Positions 25,271 through 34,590 of a stretch of 64,000 nucleotides of DNA are shown one piece after another; position 1 is the stretch's first letter, and each line of letters starts with the position of its first letter. The stretch lies in assembly GCA_964537685.1 (NCBI GenBank), contig CAZICM010000001.1, positions 1-64,000 on the forward strand, read 5' to 3'. Both the position numbers and the translations under genes were made by a program. This DNA is from CAZICM01 sp964537685 (lineage in GTDB: Bacteria; Myxococcota_A; Polyangia; Polyangiales; Polyangiaceae). A model generated the notes under the pieces. It was given only the letters and a program-made list of their open reading frames with translations. It was not told where the DNA came from and searched no databases.

Positions 25271-26707
25271 TTGCCCCACTTTCGCTTTTCCTCGGCCTGC
25301 TATTTGGCTCTGCGCTCGGTTCTTCCCTTGTTCTGCACCGGCTCGGTGCTGAGTGCGAACCCAAATCCAGCTTTCGCGCAGCCTGCCGATGAATACCAAC
25401 AGCGTATGGATAAGGGCATCAAACTCTATCAAGACAATAACTTCGATGCGGCGATCGCAGAGTTTGAAGCAGCCTATAAAATAAGCCCCAAACCCGGGCC
25501 CCTCATCAATATTTCGCTCTGTCACAAGAGCCGCTTTCAGTATCCCAAAGCCATCGTCGTGCTGGAGCAGGCTCTTCAAAAACACGGCGACTCCATGGAT
25601 GCGGCCACCAAGAAAGCCGCGGAAGACGCCATCACCGAAATGCGCGGCCTGTTGAGCTATGTGACGGTCACGCTCGATCCTCCCTACGCGACGCTGATCA
25701 TCGACGGTGAAGTTCAGCCAGAAGAGGCGAAGAAGGCTCAAATGATCGCGCTGGGGCCGGGCACGCACCGCATCGGTGCAAAAGCCGAAGGATATGCGAG
25801 CGCGGAGCAGACCATTACGCTCACCAGCGGCGATAAATCGGCAAAAGTGTCGCTCGCGCTCGTGCCCGATAAGGGTTTTGTGACGGTTCGCACCAACGAT
25901 CCCGAAATGGCGATCGCCATCGACCAAAAATCCTTGGCCTTTGGTGAATGGTCGGGATTTTTAACGCCCGGCGCGCATTTGGTGCAGATGTACGGCGAAG
26001 ATAAAAAGCCCCACACCGTTCAAATCATCGTGGCCGCCGGGACAACCCAAGAGATTACGCCCGAGCGGGGAGGGATGCCGCTTGCCGCGGGAACGGTTGC
26101 GCCTCCGCCTCCGCCGCTTCCACCTCCGCCCGTAAATAAAGTGCCCCCGCCAAAGCCTCAAGTCGGCCCCTATGGCCTGGTGACGGGTTCGCTGCTCATT
26201 CCTCTCGCGCTGATTAAGGGCGCCGATGATAACAAGATCTCCTCTTCCAGCGGCGGAGCCGGCGGGTTGAGGGTGGGTTATCGCGTCAACGATTACGCTG
26301 GTTTTGAAGGACTTTTCGAGTACGGCAATACCTATCTCGCCAACGACGACGAATCGGCTCGCTATAAGCACTCCACATTCCGCCTGGGCGCTGCGCTGCG
26401 GCTGACAAGTCCCGGCCGCACAGCGAGGGCGCTGCTCACGCTTGGATTTGTCGGCGCCTACGATCGCATCTACGACGTGAAGGGCGAATTGGAGGGCCCC
26501 GCGAGCGGATGGGATCCTGCGTTTTTGACAGAGCTGGGCGTTGAATTCAGTATCGGGCGGGTTTTGTTGGGAGGATCGCTGCAGGGTTATTTTCAATCCG
26601 CCCGCGGTATCGATCTTGAAAACAGCACCGAAGATCTTTCTGCGTTTTCAGACAGTGTGTTGATGGTCTTGGGAGGCGGGATTCGCGTCGGCTACTCGCT
26701 CTGGTAG
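25271..26707 (+). CDS. exported TPR/PEGA protein with beta-barrel-like C-terminus
   Basis: 478 residues from TTG 25271. A signal peptide (about 1-37, ending PAFA before QP) is followed by TPR-like helices (MDKGIKLYQDNNFDAAIAEFEAAYKISPKPG), two PEGA-like beta units (VTLDPPYATLIIDGEVQPEEA; VTVRTNDPEMAIAIDQK), a Pro-rich hinge (PPPPPLPPPPVNKVPPP), and a C-terminal stretch of alternating strands ending in GGGIRVGYSLW, a typical outer-membrane barrel end. Such TPR-PEGA proteins are frequent in Polyangiales and unassigned. It follows the PEGA kinase gene and is probably co-transcribed. Confidence 0.72.
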   Translation: MPHFRFSSACYLALRSVLPLFCTGSVLSANPNPAFAQPADEYQQRMDKGIKLYQDNNFDAAIAEFEAAYKISPKPGPLINISLCHKSRFQYPKAIVVLEQALQKHGDSMDAATKKAAEDAITEMRGLLSYVTVTLDPPYATLIIDGEVQPEEAKKAQMIALGPGTHRIGAKAEGYASAEQTITLTSGDKSAKVSLALVPDKGFVTVRTNDPEMAIAIDQKSLAFGEWSGFLTPGAHLVQMYGEDKKPHTVQIIVAAGTTQEITPERGGMPLAAGTVAPPPPPLPPPPVNKVPPPKPQVGPYGLVTGSLLIPLALIKGADDNKISSSSGGAGGLRVGYRVNDYAGFEGLFEYGNTYLANDDESARYKHSTFRLGAALRLTSPGRTARALLTLGFVGAYDRIYDVKGELEGPASGWDPAFLTELGVEFSIGRVLLGGSLQGYFQSARGIDLENSTEDLSAFSDSVLMVLGGGIRVGYSLW

Positions 26708-26714
26708 CCGCGGG

Positions 26715-28679
26715 CTATTCGTCTTCGGCGCGCAGTTTCGCAAGCACGTTGAGATCCTCGAGTGTTGATGTATCGCCCGTGGATTCCCGTCCCGCGGCCA
26801 CATCCTTCAACAAGCGCCGCATAATCTTTCCGCTGCGCGTCTTTGGAAGCGCGTCGGCAAATCGAATCGTATCCGGCCGCGCAAACTTCCCAATCTCCTT
26901 GGCCACATGCTCGCCCAGTGTCGCGCTCAAATCGCTGCTGCTCTTGTATCCAGGCCGCAGCGAAACAAACACAACCAGCGCCTGCCCTTTGAGATCGTCT
27001 GGCCTGCCCACCGCCGCCGCTTCCGCAACCGCCGGATGCGATACCAGTGCGCTTTCAATTTCGGCTGTGCCGATGCGGTGACCGGCCACATTGAGCACAT
27101 CGTCGATCCGGCCGACGACCCAGAAATATCCATCCTCGTCGCGCCGCGCGCCGTCCCCCGTGAAATAACAGCCGGGGATATCGCTGAAATACTGGCGCTG
27201 AAACCGCTCATCGTCGCCCCACACCGTGCGCAGCATCGAAGGCCAAGGCTGCCTTAAAACAAGCATCCCGCCTTCATTGGCGCCCACGTCCGTTCCGTCT
27301 TTCTTCACCACCGCGGGCACGACGCCAAAGAGCGGAAGCCCTGTCGATCCAGGCTTTGAAAATACAGCGCCGGGAAGGGTCGTCATCATGATCGAGCCCG
27401 TTTCCGTCTGCCACCAGGTGTCGACCACCGGACATTTCCCGCCGCCGATCACCCGGTGATACCAAATCCAAGCCTCGGGATTGATAGGCTCTCCTACCGT
27501 GCCCAGCAGTCTTAGCGATGACAAATCGCTCTTGCCCGGCCACTCTTCTCCCTGGCGCATAAACGCCCGGATCGCCGTCGGCGCCGTGTATAAAATTGTT
27601 ACGCCGTGGCGCTCGATGATCTGCCAAAAACGGCCCCAATCCGGGTAATTCGGCGCGCCTTCATACATCAGGCATGTCGCTCCATTGGAGAGCGGGCCGT
27701 ACACGATATAGCTGTGCCCCGTCACCCAGCCTACGTCGGCCGTGCACCAGTACACATCGTCGTCGCGCAGATCGAACACGTACTTGCTGGTGACGTGCAC
27801 GCCCGCGAGATAACCCGCCGTCGTATGAAGCACACCCTTGGGTTTCCCTGTTGAACCCGAGGTGTAGAGAATAAAGAGGGGATGCTCCGCATCGACGATC
27901 TCGGCTTCCACGGAAACACGGCGCCTGGACACAAATTCGTGCCACCACACGTCTCTTCCCTGCGTCATCTGAACCGGGCATGTCGTCTCGCCGATATGGC
28001 GGTACACCAGCACATGCTGAACACTCGCCGATTGAGGCTGCGCCAGCGCTTTGTCGACCGTGTCTTTGAGCGGAACAATTTGCCCGCGGCGATAAGCGCC
28101 GTCTTGGGTGATCACAAGCTTGGCCTTCGAATCAAAAATGCGATCGCGCAGGGCATCGGCCGCGAATCCTCCAAATACAACGGTGTGCACCGCGCCGATG
28201 CGCGCGCAGGCCAGCATGGCCACCGCCACCTCGGGCACCATGCCCATATAGACAGCGACCCGGTCGCCCTTGCCGATTCCCAAGCGTTTCAGCGCATCGG
28301 CGAGCGCATTGGTTTCGCGGTGAAGTTCGGCATAAGTCAGCGTGCGCGTCGCGCCAAATTCGCCTTCCCAAATAATCGCGGCCTTGTTCTTCACCGCGGT
28401 GTTCAGATGCCGGTCGAGGCAGCTCTCGGTGATATTGAGCGAAGCGCCTAAAAACCACTTCGCGAAAGGGAGACGCCATTCGGAGATCTCCGACCAGGGC
28501 GTCCGGAAGACCAAGTCGGACAGCTCGCGTTTCCAGAACACATCGGGGTGTTCGACGCTTTCTTGATAGAGCTGTTTGTAGTGTTCCGCGGAGCCGATCC
28601 GGGCTTTCTGAGCGAAATTTTCCGGGGGTTCGAAGGTACGGGTCTCTTTGAGAACGGAGGAGATCGAGTCACTCGACAT
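26715..28679 (-). CDS. acs: acetyl-CoA synthetase
   Basis: 654 residues, normal length. It makes acetyl-CoA from acetate, CoA and ATP by an acetyl-AMP intermediate. Signatures: VVFGGFAADALRDRI, AMP-binding loop ILYTSGSTGKPKGV, WWQTETGSIM, YFTGDGARRDEDGYFWVVGRIDDVLNVAGHRIGTAEIE, and the C-terminal LPKTRSGKIMRR with the Lys that is acetylated for control in other bacteria. ATG 28679 (MSSDSISS) is preferred to an upstream start at 28760. Convergent with the TPR/PEGA gene, 7 bp between stops. Confidence 0.95.
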   Translation of the reverse strand: MSSDSISSVLKETRTFEPPENFAQKARIGSAEHYKQLYQESVEHPDVFWKRELSDLVFRTPWSEISEWRLPFAKWFLGASLNITESCLDRHLNTAVKNKAAIIWEGEFGATRTLTYAELHRETNALADALKRLGIGKGDRVAVYMGMVPEVAVAMLACARIGAVHTVVFGGFAADALRDRIFDSKAKLVITQDGAYRRGQIVPLKDTVDKALAQPQSASVQHVLVYRHIGETTCPVQMTQGRDVWWHEFVSRRRVSVEAEIVDAEHPLFILYTSGSTGKPKGVLHTTAGYLAGVHVTSKYVFDLRDDDVYWCTADVGWVTGHSYIVYGPLSNGATCLMYEGAPNYPDWGRFWQIIERHGVTILYTAPTAIRAFMRQGEEWPGKSDLSSLRLLGTVGEPINPEAWIWYHRVIGGGKCPVVDTWWQTETGSIMMTTLPGAVFSKPGSTGLPLFGVVPAVVKKDGTDVGANEGGMLVLRQPWPSMLRTVWGDDERFQRQYFSDIPGCYFTGDGARRDEDGYFWVVGRIDDVLNVAGHRIGTAEIESALVSHPAVAEAAAVGRPDDLKGQALVVFVSLRPGYKSSSDLSATLGEHVAKEIGKFARPDTIRFADALPKTRSGKIMRRLLKDVAAGRESTGDTSTLEDLNVLAKLRAEDE

Positions 28680-28805
28680 GATGGCCTTTCCCTCGCTTTT
28701 GAAGGGGCGGCAGGATAACGCGGCGCCGATCGGCGGAACAGCGCGGCGTGGGTTTTTCAAGCGCGCGGCTGGACCTGTATTCGTTCGCGTTCACGGGTGC
28801 CGGCA

Positions 28806-29888
28806 ATGTTCGGTACGCTGGGCAGGATGGCGCGCTTAGGGCTTCGGATATTGGGCAGAAGGGGAGCGCTTTTTGTTTTGCTCTTGGGCGGGCTTGGGTT
28901 GGGGCAGGCGCGCGATGCCCAGGCACAAGGCGCCAAAAACGGCATTACCAAATCGGCCCTTGAAGCTCAGAAAATGGCCGAGGCGCAAAAGCATATGGAT
29001 GCAGGGGCGCTTCTGTACAACGACCCCAAAGGCCCCAAATGCGAAGAGGCCTACCTTGAATTCAAGAAGGCACATGAGCTTTCGGGCTCGGTAAAAGCGC
29101 TTCGGGCCATGGGAATTTGCGCGCAGGAGCTGGAGCGCGATGGCCTGGCCATCGAACATTTCGAGATGTGCCTCGCGCTGGCGGAAAAGGGAGCCAAGCT
29201 GTCCGCGGAGGAAAAGGCGCAGATTGAAGGCGATCTAAAGAGTCTTGTGACAGCGGCGGCTTCGGTAAACCTGTCGGCCGATCGGCAAGGCGTGCGGGTT
29301 TCGGATGTGCGCACTCCGGCCAAAGGTCCCGCGATCTCCAATGACTACGATCTTTCGGGCCCGGCCTTAAGCGAGCGCGTTCTTAAAATTCATCCCGGAA
29401 AACATCGCTTTACGGCTGTGGCGCCCGGCGGAGCGTCGCTCGTGTGGGATGCCGATCTTGAAAACGGCCTTTCGTACAGCCACAAGTTCGACTTCGCCGC
29501 GCTTGAAAAAAAGCCTGAAACGCCTAAACCAGCCGATGAGCGCCCTGTGCCTATTTCTGCGATCGCTGTGGGCGGTGTATCGGCGGCCCTGCTCGTTCCA
29601 ACCGTGATTTTGATGGTGCGCGCTTGGGGCAAAGGCCAGGATTACAAAGAAAGCAACGGAAAACTGCCCGCAGCCCAATTGGAGACGATGCGTTCGGATG
29701 TCGTGAACGCCAACCTGATCGCGGATATTTTTCTGGGCGCCACGGTTGTGTCGGGAGCTGTTGCAACGGTGTTGTATCTGACGCGGCCCGTCAAGGCGCG
29801 ATCTCCGGCAAATGCCTGGACTTTGGTGCCGATGGCTTCGGGCGGCCGCGCACCCTTGGGCGGCGTCTTGTTGGAAGGGAGGTTCTAG
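28806..29888 (+). CDS. exported TPR-type protein with two membrane helices
   Basis: About 360 residues; ATG 28806 is used, with GTG 28797 and ATG 28827 also possible. The signal peptide (RRGALFVLLLGGLGLGQARDAQA) precedes a helical part (AEAQKHMDAGALLYNDPKGPKCEEAYLEFKKAHELSGSVKALRAMGICAQ) of TPR character with two Cys. A PEGA-like stretch (VLKIHPGKHRFTAVAPGG) follows, then two membrane helices (ISAIAVGGVSAALLVPTVILMV; IFLGATVVSGAVATVLYL). The order is like that of the neighbouring TPR/PEGA protein with a shorter end. Divergent from acs. Confidence 0.68.
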   Translation: MFGTLGRMARLGLRILGRRGALFVLLLGGLGLGQARDAQAQGAKNGITKSALEAQKMAEAQKHMDAGALLYNDPKGPKCEEAYLEFKKAHELSGSVKALRAMGICAQELERDGLAIEHFEMCLALAEKGAKLSAEEKAQIEGDLKSLVTAAASVNLSADRQGVRVSDVRTPAKGPAISNDYDLSGPALSERVLKIHPGKHRFTAVAPGGASLVWDADLENGLSYSHKFDFAALEKKPETPKPADERPVPISAIAVGGVSAALLVPTVILMVRAWGKGQDYKESNGKLPAAQLETMRSDVVNANLIADIFLGATVVSGAVATVLYLTRPVKARSPANAWTLVPMASGGRAPLGGVLLEGRF

Positions 29889-30134
29889 GCGCTTGGTTGG
29901 ACTGAAAGGCTGGAACGGTTCGCCGGGTTTCTTTGCCGTCTTTCGCAATCCAACGAAACTCGAACACGCCGTAACCTGAGCGGCGATAATGAAGCATCAG
30001 TGAAACAGGTAAGCAGCTTGATACGAAGGTTGGATGAACGGTGAGCTGTGCACCTTCACGGCGGCGCGCGGTTGATGAAGTCTTTCATTGGGCACAGCCA
30101 TTGATGGACTGATTGTTGGGAACAAGGAGACGGT

Positions 30135-31853
30135 TTGGATCTCGAGGCTGGAACCGTTGTTGCAAACCGGTACCGAATTACCCACCCCCTTGGACGAGGC
30201 GGGATGGGTGAGGTGTATGCGGCGGAGAACATCCGGACCAGCCGAAAAGTAGCGGTCAAGCTGCTGCGCGCGGATTCAAAAAGCAAGTCGTCGGCGGTCA
30301 AGCGCTTTGAGCAGGAAGCCCGGGCAGCGGGCACGATCAACAGCGACTATGTGACCCAAGTTTTAGATGTCGGCGAAGACGAACAGCACGGCATCGTGAT
30401 TGTGTTCGAGCTGCTCGAAGGCGAGTCGATTATCGACCGGCTCAAGCGCACCGGGCCGATTCCATTTGAAGAGCTTTTTCCATTTATCGAGCAAGTGTGG
30501 ATGGGACTCGCGGATGCTCACCGCGTTGGGATCATTCACCGCGATTTAAAGCCTTCGAACGTCTTTTTAGAACGCCGTCCCGATGGTCTCCGGGCGAAAA
30601 TTTTAGATTTTGGCATTTCAAAAGTGCCCAAGGAAATGGGCGGCGAAACACTGACCGAAATGGGTCAGAGCCTTGGGACGTTTTCGTTTATGCCACCCGA
30701 GCAAATTGGGCGGGCGAAGACCGTCGATCACCGGGCCGATATCTACGCGTGCACGACGCTGATCTATCAGGCGCTCTCCGCGCAGTTGCCCTACAACGCG
30801 CGCAATATCCTCGTGCTTGTGGATCTAAAAACCAAAACCGATCCGCGGCCTTTATCGGAAGCGATGGAACGGCCGGTTGATCCTCGCTTGGAAGCCTTTA
30901 TTGCAAAGGGTTTGGCGCGCAATCCGGCCGATCGTTTTCAGAGTGCCGTGGAAGCGCTGGCCGCGTGGCGTGAACTCCGCCCGGGCGGCACAACGCTTTC
31001 ACCTCCTTCTCAAGTGCCCGCGAGCACACCCGTGCCTGTATCGCCGCACCGCTCTTTCACTCCTCCGCCGGCGCCTCCGCCTGGTTCGGGATCGTATTCG
31101 TCGCCTCAGGCTGGTTCGGGATCGTATCCATCGCCTCAGGCTGGTTCGGGATCGTACCGTCCTCCCGCCGCGCCTCCGCCGCCTCAATCAAACTCAGGCG
31201 CGCCGTCCTATCAGCAACAGCCTTCGCCATTTGATGCGCTTGGCGATCGGGCTCGCCCTCGCGGAGGCACCCTCGCCATGGAGAATGTTTCATCGGTCGA
31301 CCAAAGCGCGGCGACGCGAGCCATCGTGCGGCCCCCCGCGCCTCCCGATCAGCCTCAGCGCGGCTCGGCAATACCATCGCCTTATCCGCCGGATTCCCGC
31401 GCCGTGCCCAATGCTTACGGCGGCTCGGGCTCTTATCTTCCGCCGCCTTCGGTGCCCTCCAAGAGCTCTCCGCCGCACAATCCTTTTGCGCAGCGTCCTT
31501 CAAGCGTTCCGTCCGACGACAGCTCTGTGCCATCGATCAGCCAGACGATGCCGACGCGCGTTTACAATCCCAACGCGGCCGCTCAAAACCAAGCGGCGAT
31601 GGGCTCGGGCCTCCATATGCGGCCCTCGTCGGTTCCGATGGGGCAGGGGCCGATGCAGGCCCCGGTGCAAGCACCACCGATGCAGGTACAACAATCTTCG
31701 CAGCAGATGCCCGTGCAGCAGCAAGCGTATTTCCCCAACCCATATGAGCAGCCCCAAAAGTCGAGCTCGGTACGCGTGCTGGTGTGGTTTGTCGTCTTTG
31801 CCGTGGTGGGTTTTGGCCTAGTGGCGCTGCTGCATTTTCTGGATGTGTTTTAA
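30135..31853 (+). CDS. Ser/Thr protein kinase, tail-anchored
   Basis: 572 residues from a TTG start with AAGGAGA 4 nt upstream. Kinase domain 13-280: GRGGMGEVY, Lys42, HRDLKPSN (135-142), DFG (158-160), then SFMPPEQIGRAKTVDHRADIY. A 250-residue Pro/Ser/Gln-rich linker includes three AGSGSYSSPQ-type decapeptides, and the protein ends with a membrane helix (VLVWFVVFAVVGFGLVALLHFL) with almost nothing outside. The kinase thus hangs on a long flexible arm from the membrane. It ends 3 bp before the convergent histidine kinase stop. Confidence 0.87.
   Translation: MDLEAGTVVANRYRITHPLGRGGMGEVYAAENIRTSRKVAVKLLRADSKSKSSAVKRFEQEARAAGTINSDYVTQVLDVGEDEQHGIVIVFELLEGESIIDRLKRTGPIPFEELFPFIEQVWMGLADAHRVGIIHRDLKPSNVFLERRPDGLRAKILDFGISKVPKEMGGETLTEMGQSLGTFSFMPPEQIGRAKTVDHRADIYACTTLIYQALSAQLPYNARNILVLVDLKTKTDPRPLSEAMERPVDPRLEAFIAKGLARNPADRFQSAVEALAAWRELRPGGTTLSPPSQVPASTPVPVSPHRSFTPPPAPPPGSGSYSSPQAGSGSYPSPQAGSGSYRPPAAPPPPQSNSGAPSYQQQPSPFDALGDRARPRGGTLAMENVSSVDQSAATRAIVRPPAPPDQPQRGSAIPSPYPPDSRAVPNAYGGSGSYLPPPSVPSKSSPPHNPFAQRPSSVPSDDSSVPSISQTMPTRVYNPNAAAQNQAAMGSGLHMRPSSVPMGQGPMQAPVQAPPMQVQQSSQQMPVQQQAYFPNPYEQPQKSSSVRVLVWFVVFAVVGFGLVALLHFLDVF
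31081..31156 (+). repeat. 30-bp tandem repeats in kinase linker
   Basis: Two and a half near-identical copies beginning CTGGTTCGGGATCGTA. Near identity at DNA level points to recent duplication. Confidence 0.85.
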
Positions 31854-31856
31854 GGC

Positions 31857-33428
31857 TTAGCCTGCCGCGCCCGCATCTGCGGCGCCCTCGTTTTCCCGCG
31901 CCGGCAACACAATTTGAAAGCGCGTACCGCCCGCGGAGCGCGGCTCGCAGGAAATACTTCCGCCGTGCGCTTCGATGATATCCCGCGTGACAGCGAGGCC
32001 CAGGCCCGTTCCCCGCTGTTTCGTCGTAAAAAAAGGATCGAAAATCGAAGCGCGCGCCTCCTCGGGAATACCCACGCCCGTGTCGTCAATAATGATGGCC
32101 ACAAAGCCGGCCTCGTTTGGCTTTTCGATGCGGATATCGATGTGTCCGCCCTTCGGCATCGCTTCGCGCGCATTGCGGATGAGATTGAGCAGCGCCTGCC
32201 GGATTTGGGATTCATCGATAGGGATTTTGTAGCTTTCGCTCTCATTGCTGTGCACGGCGATCGACACACTGGCCCGATCCAGCTCCGGCCTCACAAAGGC
32301 AACCAGCTCGCGCACCAAATCATCCGCGGGCTCAATCATCAGCCTCGGGCGGGGACGCCGGGCAACACTCAGGTATTGCTCTGAAATGCGCGATAGGCGT
32401 TCCACTTCATGCTTGATCGCCGAAAGAAGCTGCGCCGCCTCGCCCTTAACACCTGCCTGAACGACTTCTTCCTCGAGCAGCTCCACATTCAGCCCTATCG
32501 ACGAAAGCGGATTGCGAATTTCGTGTGTGATATGCGCGGCCATCTTGCCAATGGTTGCCAGCCGCTCGGCGTGCACCAGCTCCCGCCGCGCCTTCTGAAT
32601 GGCCGCGACCATATTTTCGAAGGTTGCGGCAAGCTCGCCGATTTCATCTTTCGTCGCAACAACGGGCCTTGGGCTTAAATCGCCCCGCGCAACAGCCTGA
32701 GCCCGCTGCGTCATCACCGACAGCGGCGCCAGCACGCGCCGCGCGTACACCGACATCATCGCGCCCACCAGCAGCGTTACCACCGTCAGGCCGATCAGAA
32801 ATTGAATCGAGCGCTGTTCCCGCAGTTTTGCTTCCTGCGTGAGATGTTCCATGCGCTCTTCGACCTTCGACTTAATCTGCCGCAGACCAAGCGCTCCCTC
32901 GGCTTCGCGCTTCACAAGCTCGTTCCGAAGGCTTTCGGCGGTATCCCGGTCGCCGACCGAAAGCGCCGCGAATAGCTTTGCAAAACGCTCGGGTTCCGGA
33001 CCTAAAAGCTTCTCCACCGAAGCGGCATCGCGCGACACCTCTGCCCAAAAACCCACACTCGGATCTTCTGTGCCTGCGATTCCCCGGTTCGCGGCATCGT
33101 GCAGTTGAGAAAAAATAAGCGGACGCGCGCGCAGGGCGGTCTCAATCCATTCGCGTATGTCTCCAGGATTTTTCGCGGCCGTAATGTGATTGAGCTGCGC
33201 ATTCAGCACATTCTGCGCGGCCAGGGCTTCGCCCACCTTGAGCAGAAGAGGCACATAACCGGAACGGAGCAAATTGGCATCGCGGGCCCCCGCGCGCAGC
33301 GCAAGAAAACTCCAGCCCACCGTGATGGCAAAAGCCGCGAGCACCAGAAGATAACCGGCGAGCAGCCGGCCGGAGACCGTGCGTCTGCGTTCGCGTTCGT
33401 GAGTTGCCGAAGGCGTCTTTTCGTTCAT
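31857..33428 (-). CDS. HAMP-containing sensor histidine kinase
   Basis: 523 residues. Membrane helix 1 (LLAGYLLVLAAFAITVGWSF), a helical periplasmic sensor of about 170 residues, helix 2 (FLIGLTVVTLLVGAMMSVY), HAMP (RVLAPLSVMTQRAQAVARGDLSP), a coiled coil, the phospho-acceptor AAHITHEIRNPLSSIG, and the ATPase with NLIRNAREAM, DDTGVGIPEEA and GTGLGLAV. No receiver domain or response-regulator gene is adjacent. It starts 4 bp after the Fe-S oxidoreductase gene, so the two are co-transcribed and may share a redox signal. Confidence 0.9.
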   Translation of the reverse strand: MNEKTPSATHERERRRTVSGRLLAGYLLVLAAFAITVGWSFLALRAGARDANLLRSGYVPLLLKVGEALAAQNVLNAQLNHITAAKNPGDIREWIETALRARPLIFSQLHDAANRGIAGTEDPSVGFWAEVSRDAASVEKLLGPEPERFAKLFAALSVGDRDTAESLRNELVKREAEGALGLRQIKSKVEERMEHLTQEAKLREQRSIQFLIGLTVVTLLVGAMMSVYARRVLAPLSVMTQRAQAVARGDLSPRPVVATKDEIGELAATFENMVAAIQKARRELVHAERLATIGKMAAHITHEIRNPLSSIGLNVELLEEEVVQAGVKGEAAQLLSAIKHEVERLSRISEQYLSVARRPRPRLMIEPADDLVRELVAFVRPELDRASVSIAVHSNESESYKIPIDESQIRQALLNLIRNAREAMPKGGHIDIRIEKPNEAGFVAIIIDDTGVGIPEEARASIFDPFFTTKQRGTGLGLAVTRDIIEAHGGSISCEPRSAGGTRFQIVLPARENEGAADAGAAG

Positions 33429-33432
33429 TGGC

Positions 33433-34551
33433 TCATGTGGCCGTGATCGATTTGCGGATCAGCGTCGCGAGATCCATCACATCCTTGGCGCCCGCGCTGC
33501 GGAAGCGCTTCAGGCTTTGCGCACAGGCGGTGATCAGCGGACCTCCGCCATGCTCTTCGTGTTCGGCAATTCGGGCATCCGCGATCGCTCTTGAATTCGA
33601 CGGCCACGTTTGAGGCAAAAGCCCGCCTCCTCCGCTGCAATCGGCTGCTTCTCGGCTCCGGGAAAACTCGCGAGGCGGATAGCCCGTAATCCGGGCGATC
33701 AAGGCCCTTGGCTCTTGAAAGCGCGAAAGACCGCGGCCGAGCTGACAAGGATCGTGATAGCGCGGCACTTCGCCTAAAGCGGTTGGGATACGGCGCAGCG
33801 ACGCCAAATGGGAAAAGGCAACATCGACAAAAAGCTCGGGTTTTGAAGCCTGTTGAAGCGATATTTCGATACCGGCGCGAGGGTATTCCACAAGCAGTGT
33901 GCGGGCACAGCCTGGGTCGACCACGATCAGCCTGTCGGCGCGGGCCACGCTTTGGGCAAAGCGCGTTGCGGCCTGTACAAAACCCATCCGGTCGCCCGCA
34001 TACAGAAGAGGAAGCCCGCAGCACAGATGAACGAGTTTGGGTTTCGTTCGGGTAAGCGCTTCGACGGCGATCAGCGCATCGCGCGCTTCATCGGGCGCAT
34101 GCCGCAAATAACTGCATCCAATGAGAAGCAAGAGCCCCGAAGAAGCTTCACCCTGCTCGCGTTCCAGCGCTTTGGACAGCGCTTCGGTCTGGGCCGCCCG
34201 TTCGCTCCATTCACGCGCTACCCGCTTGGCGGAAGCAGGCGCCGCATCCCGCGCAAAATACTCAGCCCGCGCATCATTGAGCACCGTGGCCACTTCATTC
34301 TTGTGCTCACAGCGCTCCCTGCACGCAAAACATCCGGTGCACGCCCAGGCCGGTTCCGCATGCTGGCCGTCCACCGGAACATCACCCCGCGCCCCGAAAT
34401 ACGCGAGCGACATTTTTCCCCAAGGCGTAAGCGTTTCGCTTCCCTCGGCATTCGATACGGGGCATGCGGCCCGCGACAGCTTTGGACAATACACGCATGT
34501 CTCAAGCGCGGCGCGGTGAGGCTCAAGCAGAGGCAATTGGAACGGTGGCAC
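33433..34551 (-). CDS. Fe-S oxidoreductase with CCG domains
   Basis: 372 residues from GTG 34551. The N-terminal part has a ferredoxin-like pair of Cys sets, CVYCPKLSRAACP and CTGCFACRERC, for 4Fe-4S clusters. Two CCG-type domains follow (HLCCGLPLLYAGD; YHDPCQLGRG...DCSGGGGLLPQTWP), as in heterodisulfide reductase subunit D, GlcF and LutA. It probably passes electrons between a dehydrogenase and a quinone or disulfide; substrate unknown, no dehydrogenase gene adjacent. It lies between two histidine kinases, 39 bp after one and 4 bp before the other, an unusual setting. Confidence 0.82.
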   Translation of the reverse strand: MPPFQLPLLEPHRAALETCVYCPKLSRAACPVSNAEGSETLTPWGKMSLAYFGARGDVPVDGQHAEPAWACTGCFACRERCEHKNEVATVLNDARAEYFARDAAPASAKRVAREWSERAAQTEALSKALEREQGEASSGLLLLIGCSYLRHAPDEARDALIAVEALTRTKPKLVHLCCGLPLLYAGDRMGFVQAATRFAQSVARADRLIVVDPGCARTLLVEYPRAGIEISLQQASKPELFVDVAFSHLASLRRIPTALGEVPRYHDPCQLGRGLSRFQEPRALIARITGYPPREFSRSREAADCSGGGGLLPQTWPSNSRAIADARIAEHEEHGGGPLITACAQSLKRFRSAGAKDVMDLATLIRKSITAT

Positions 34552-34590
34552 GGAGCGAGTCTCTACGGCGCAAAAGGCCGCGGCAAGAGT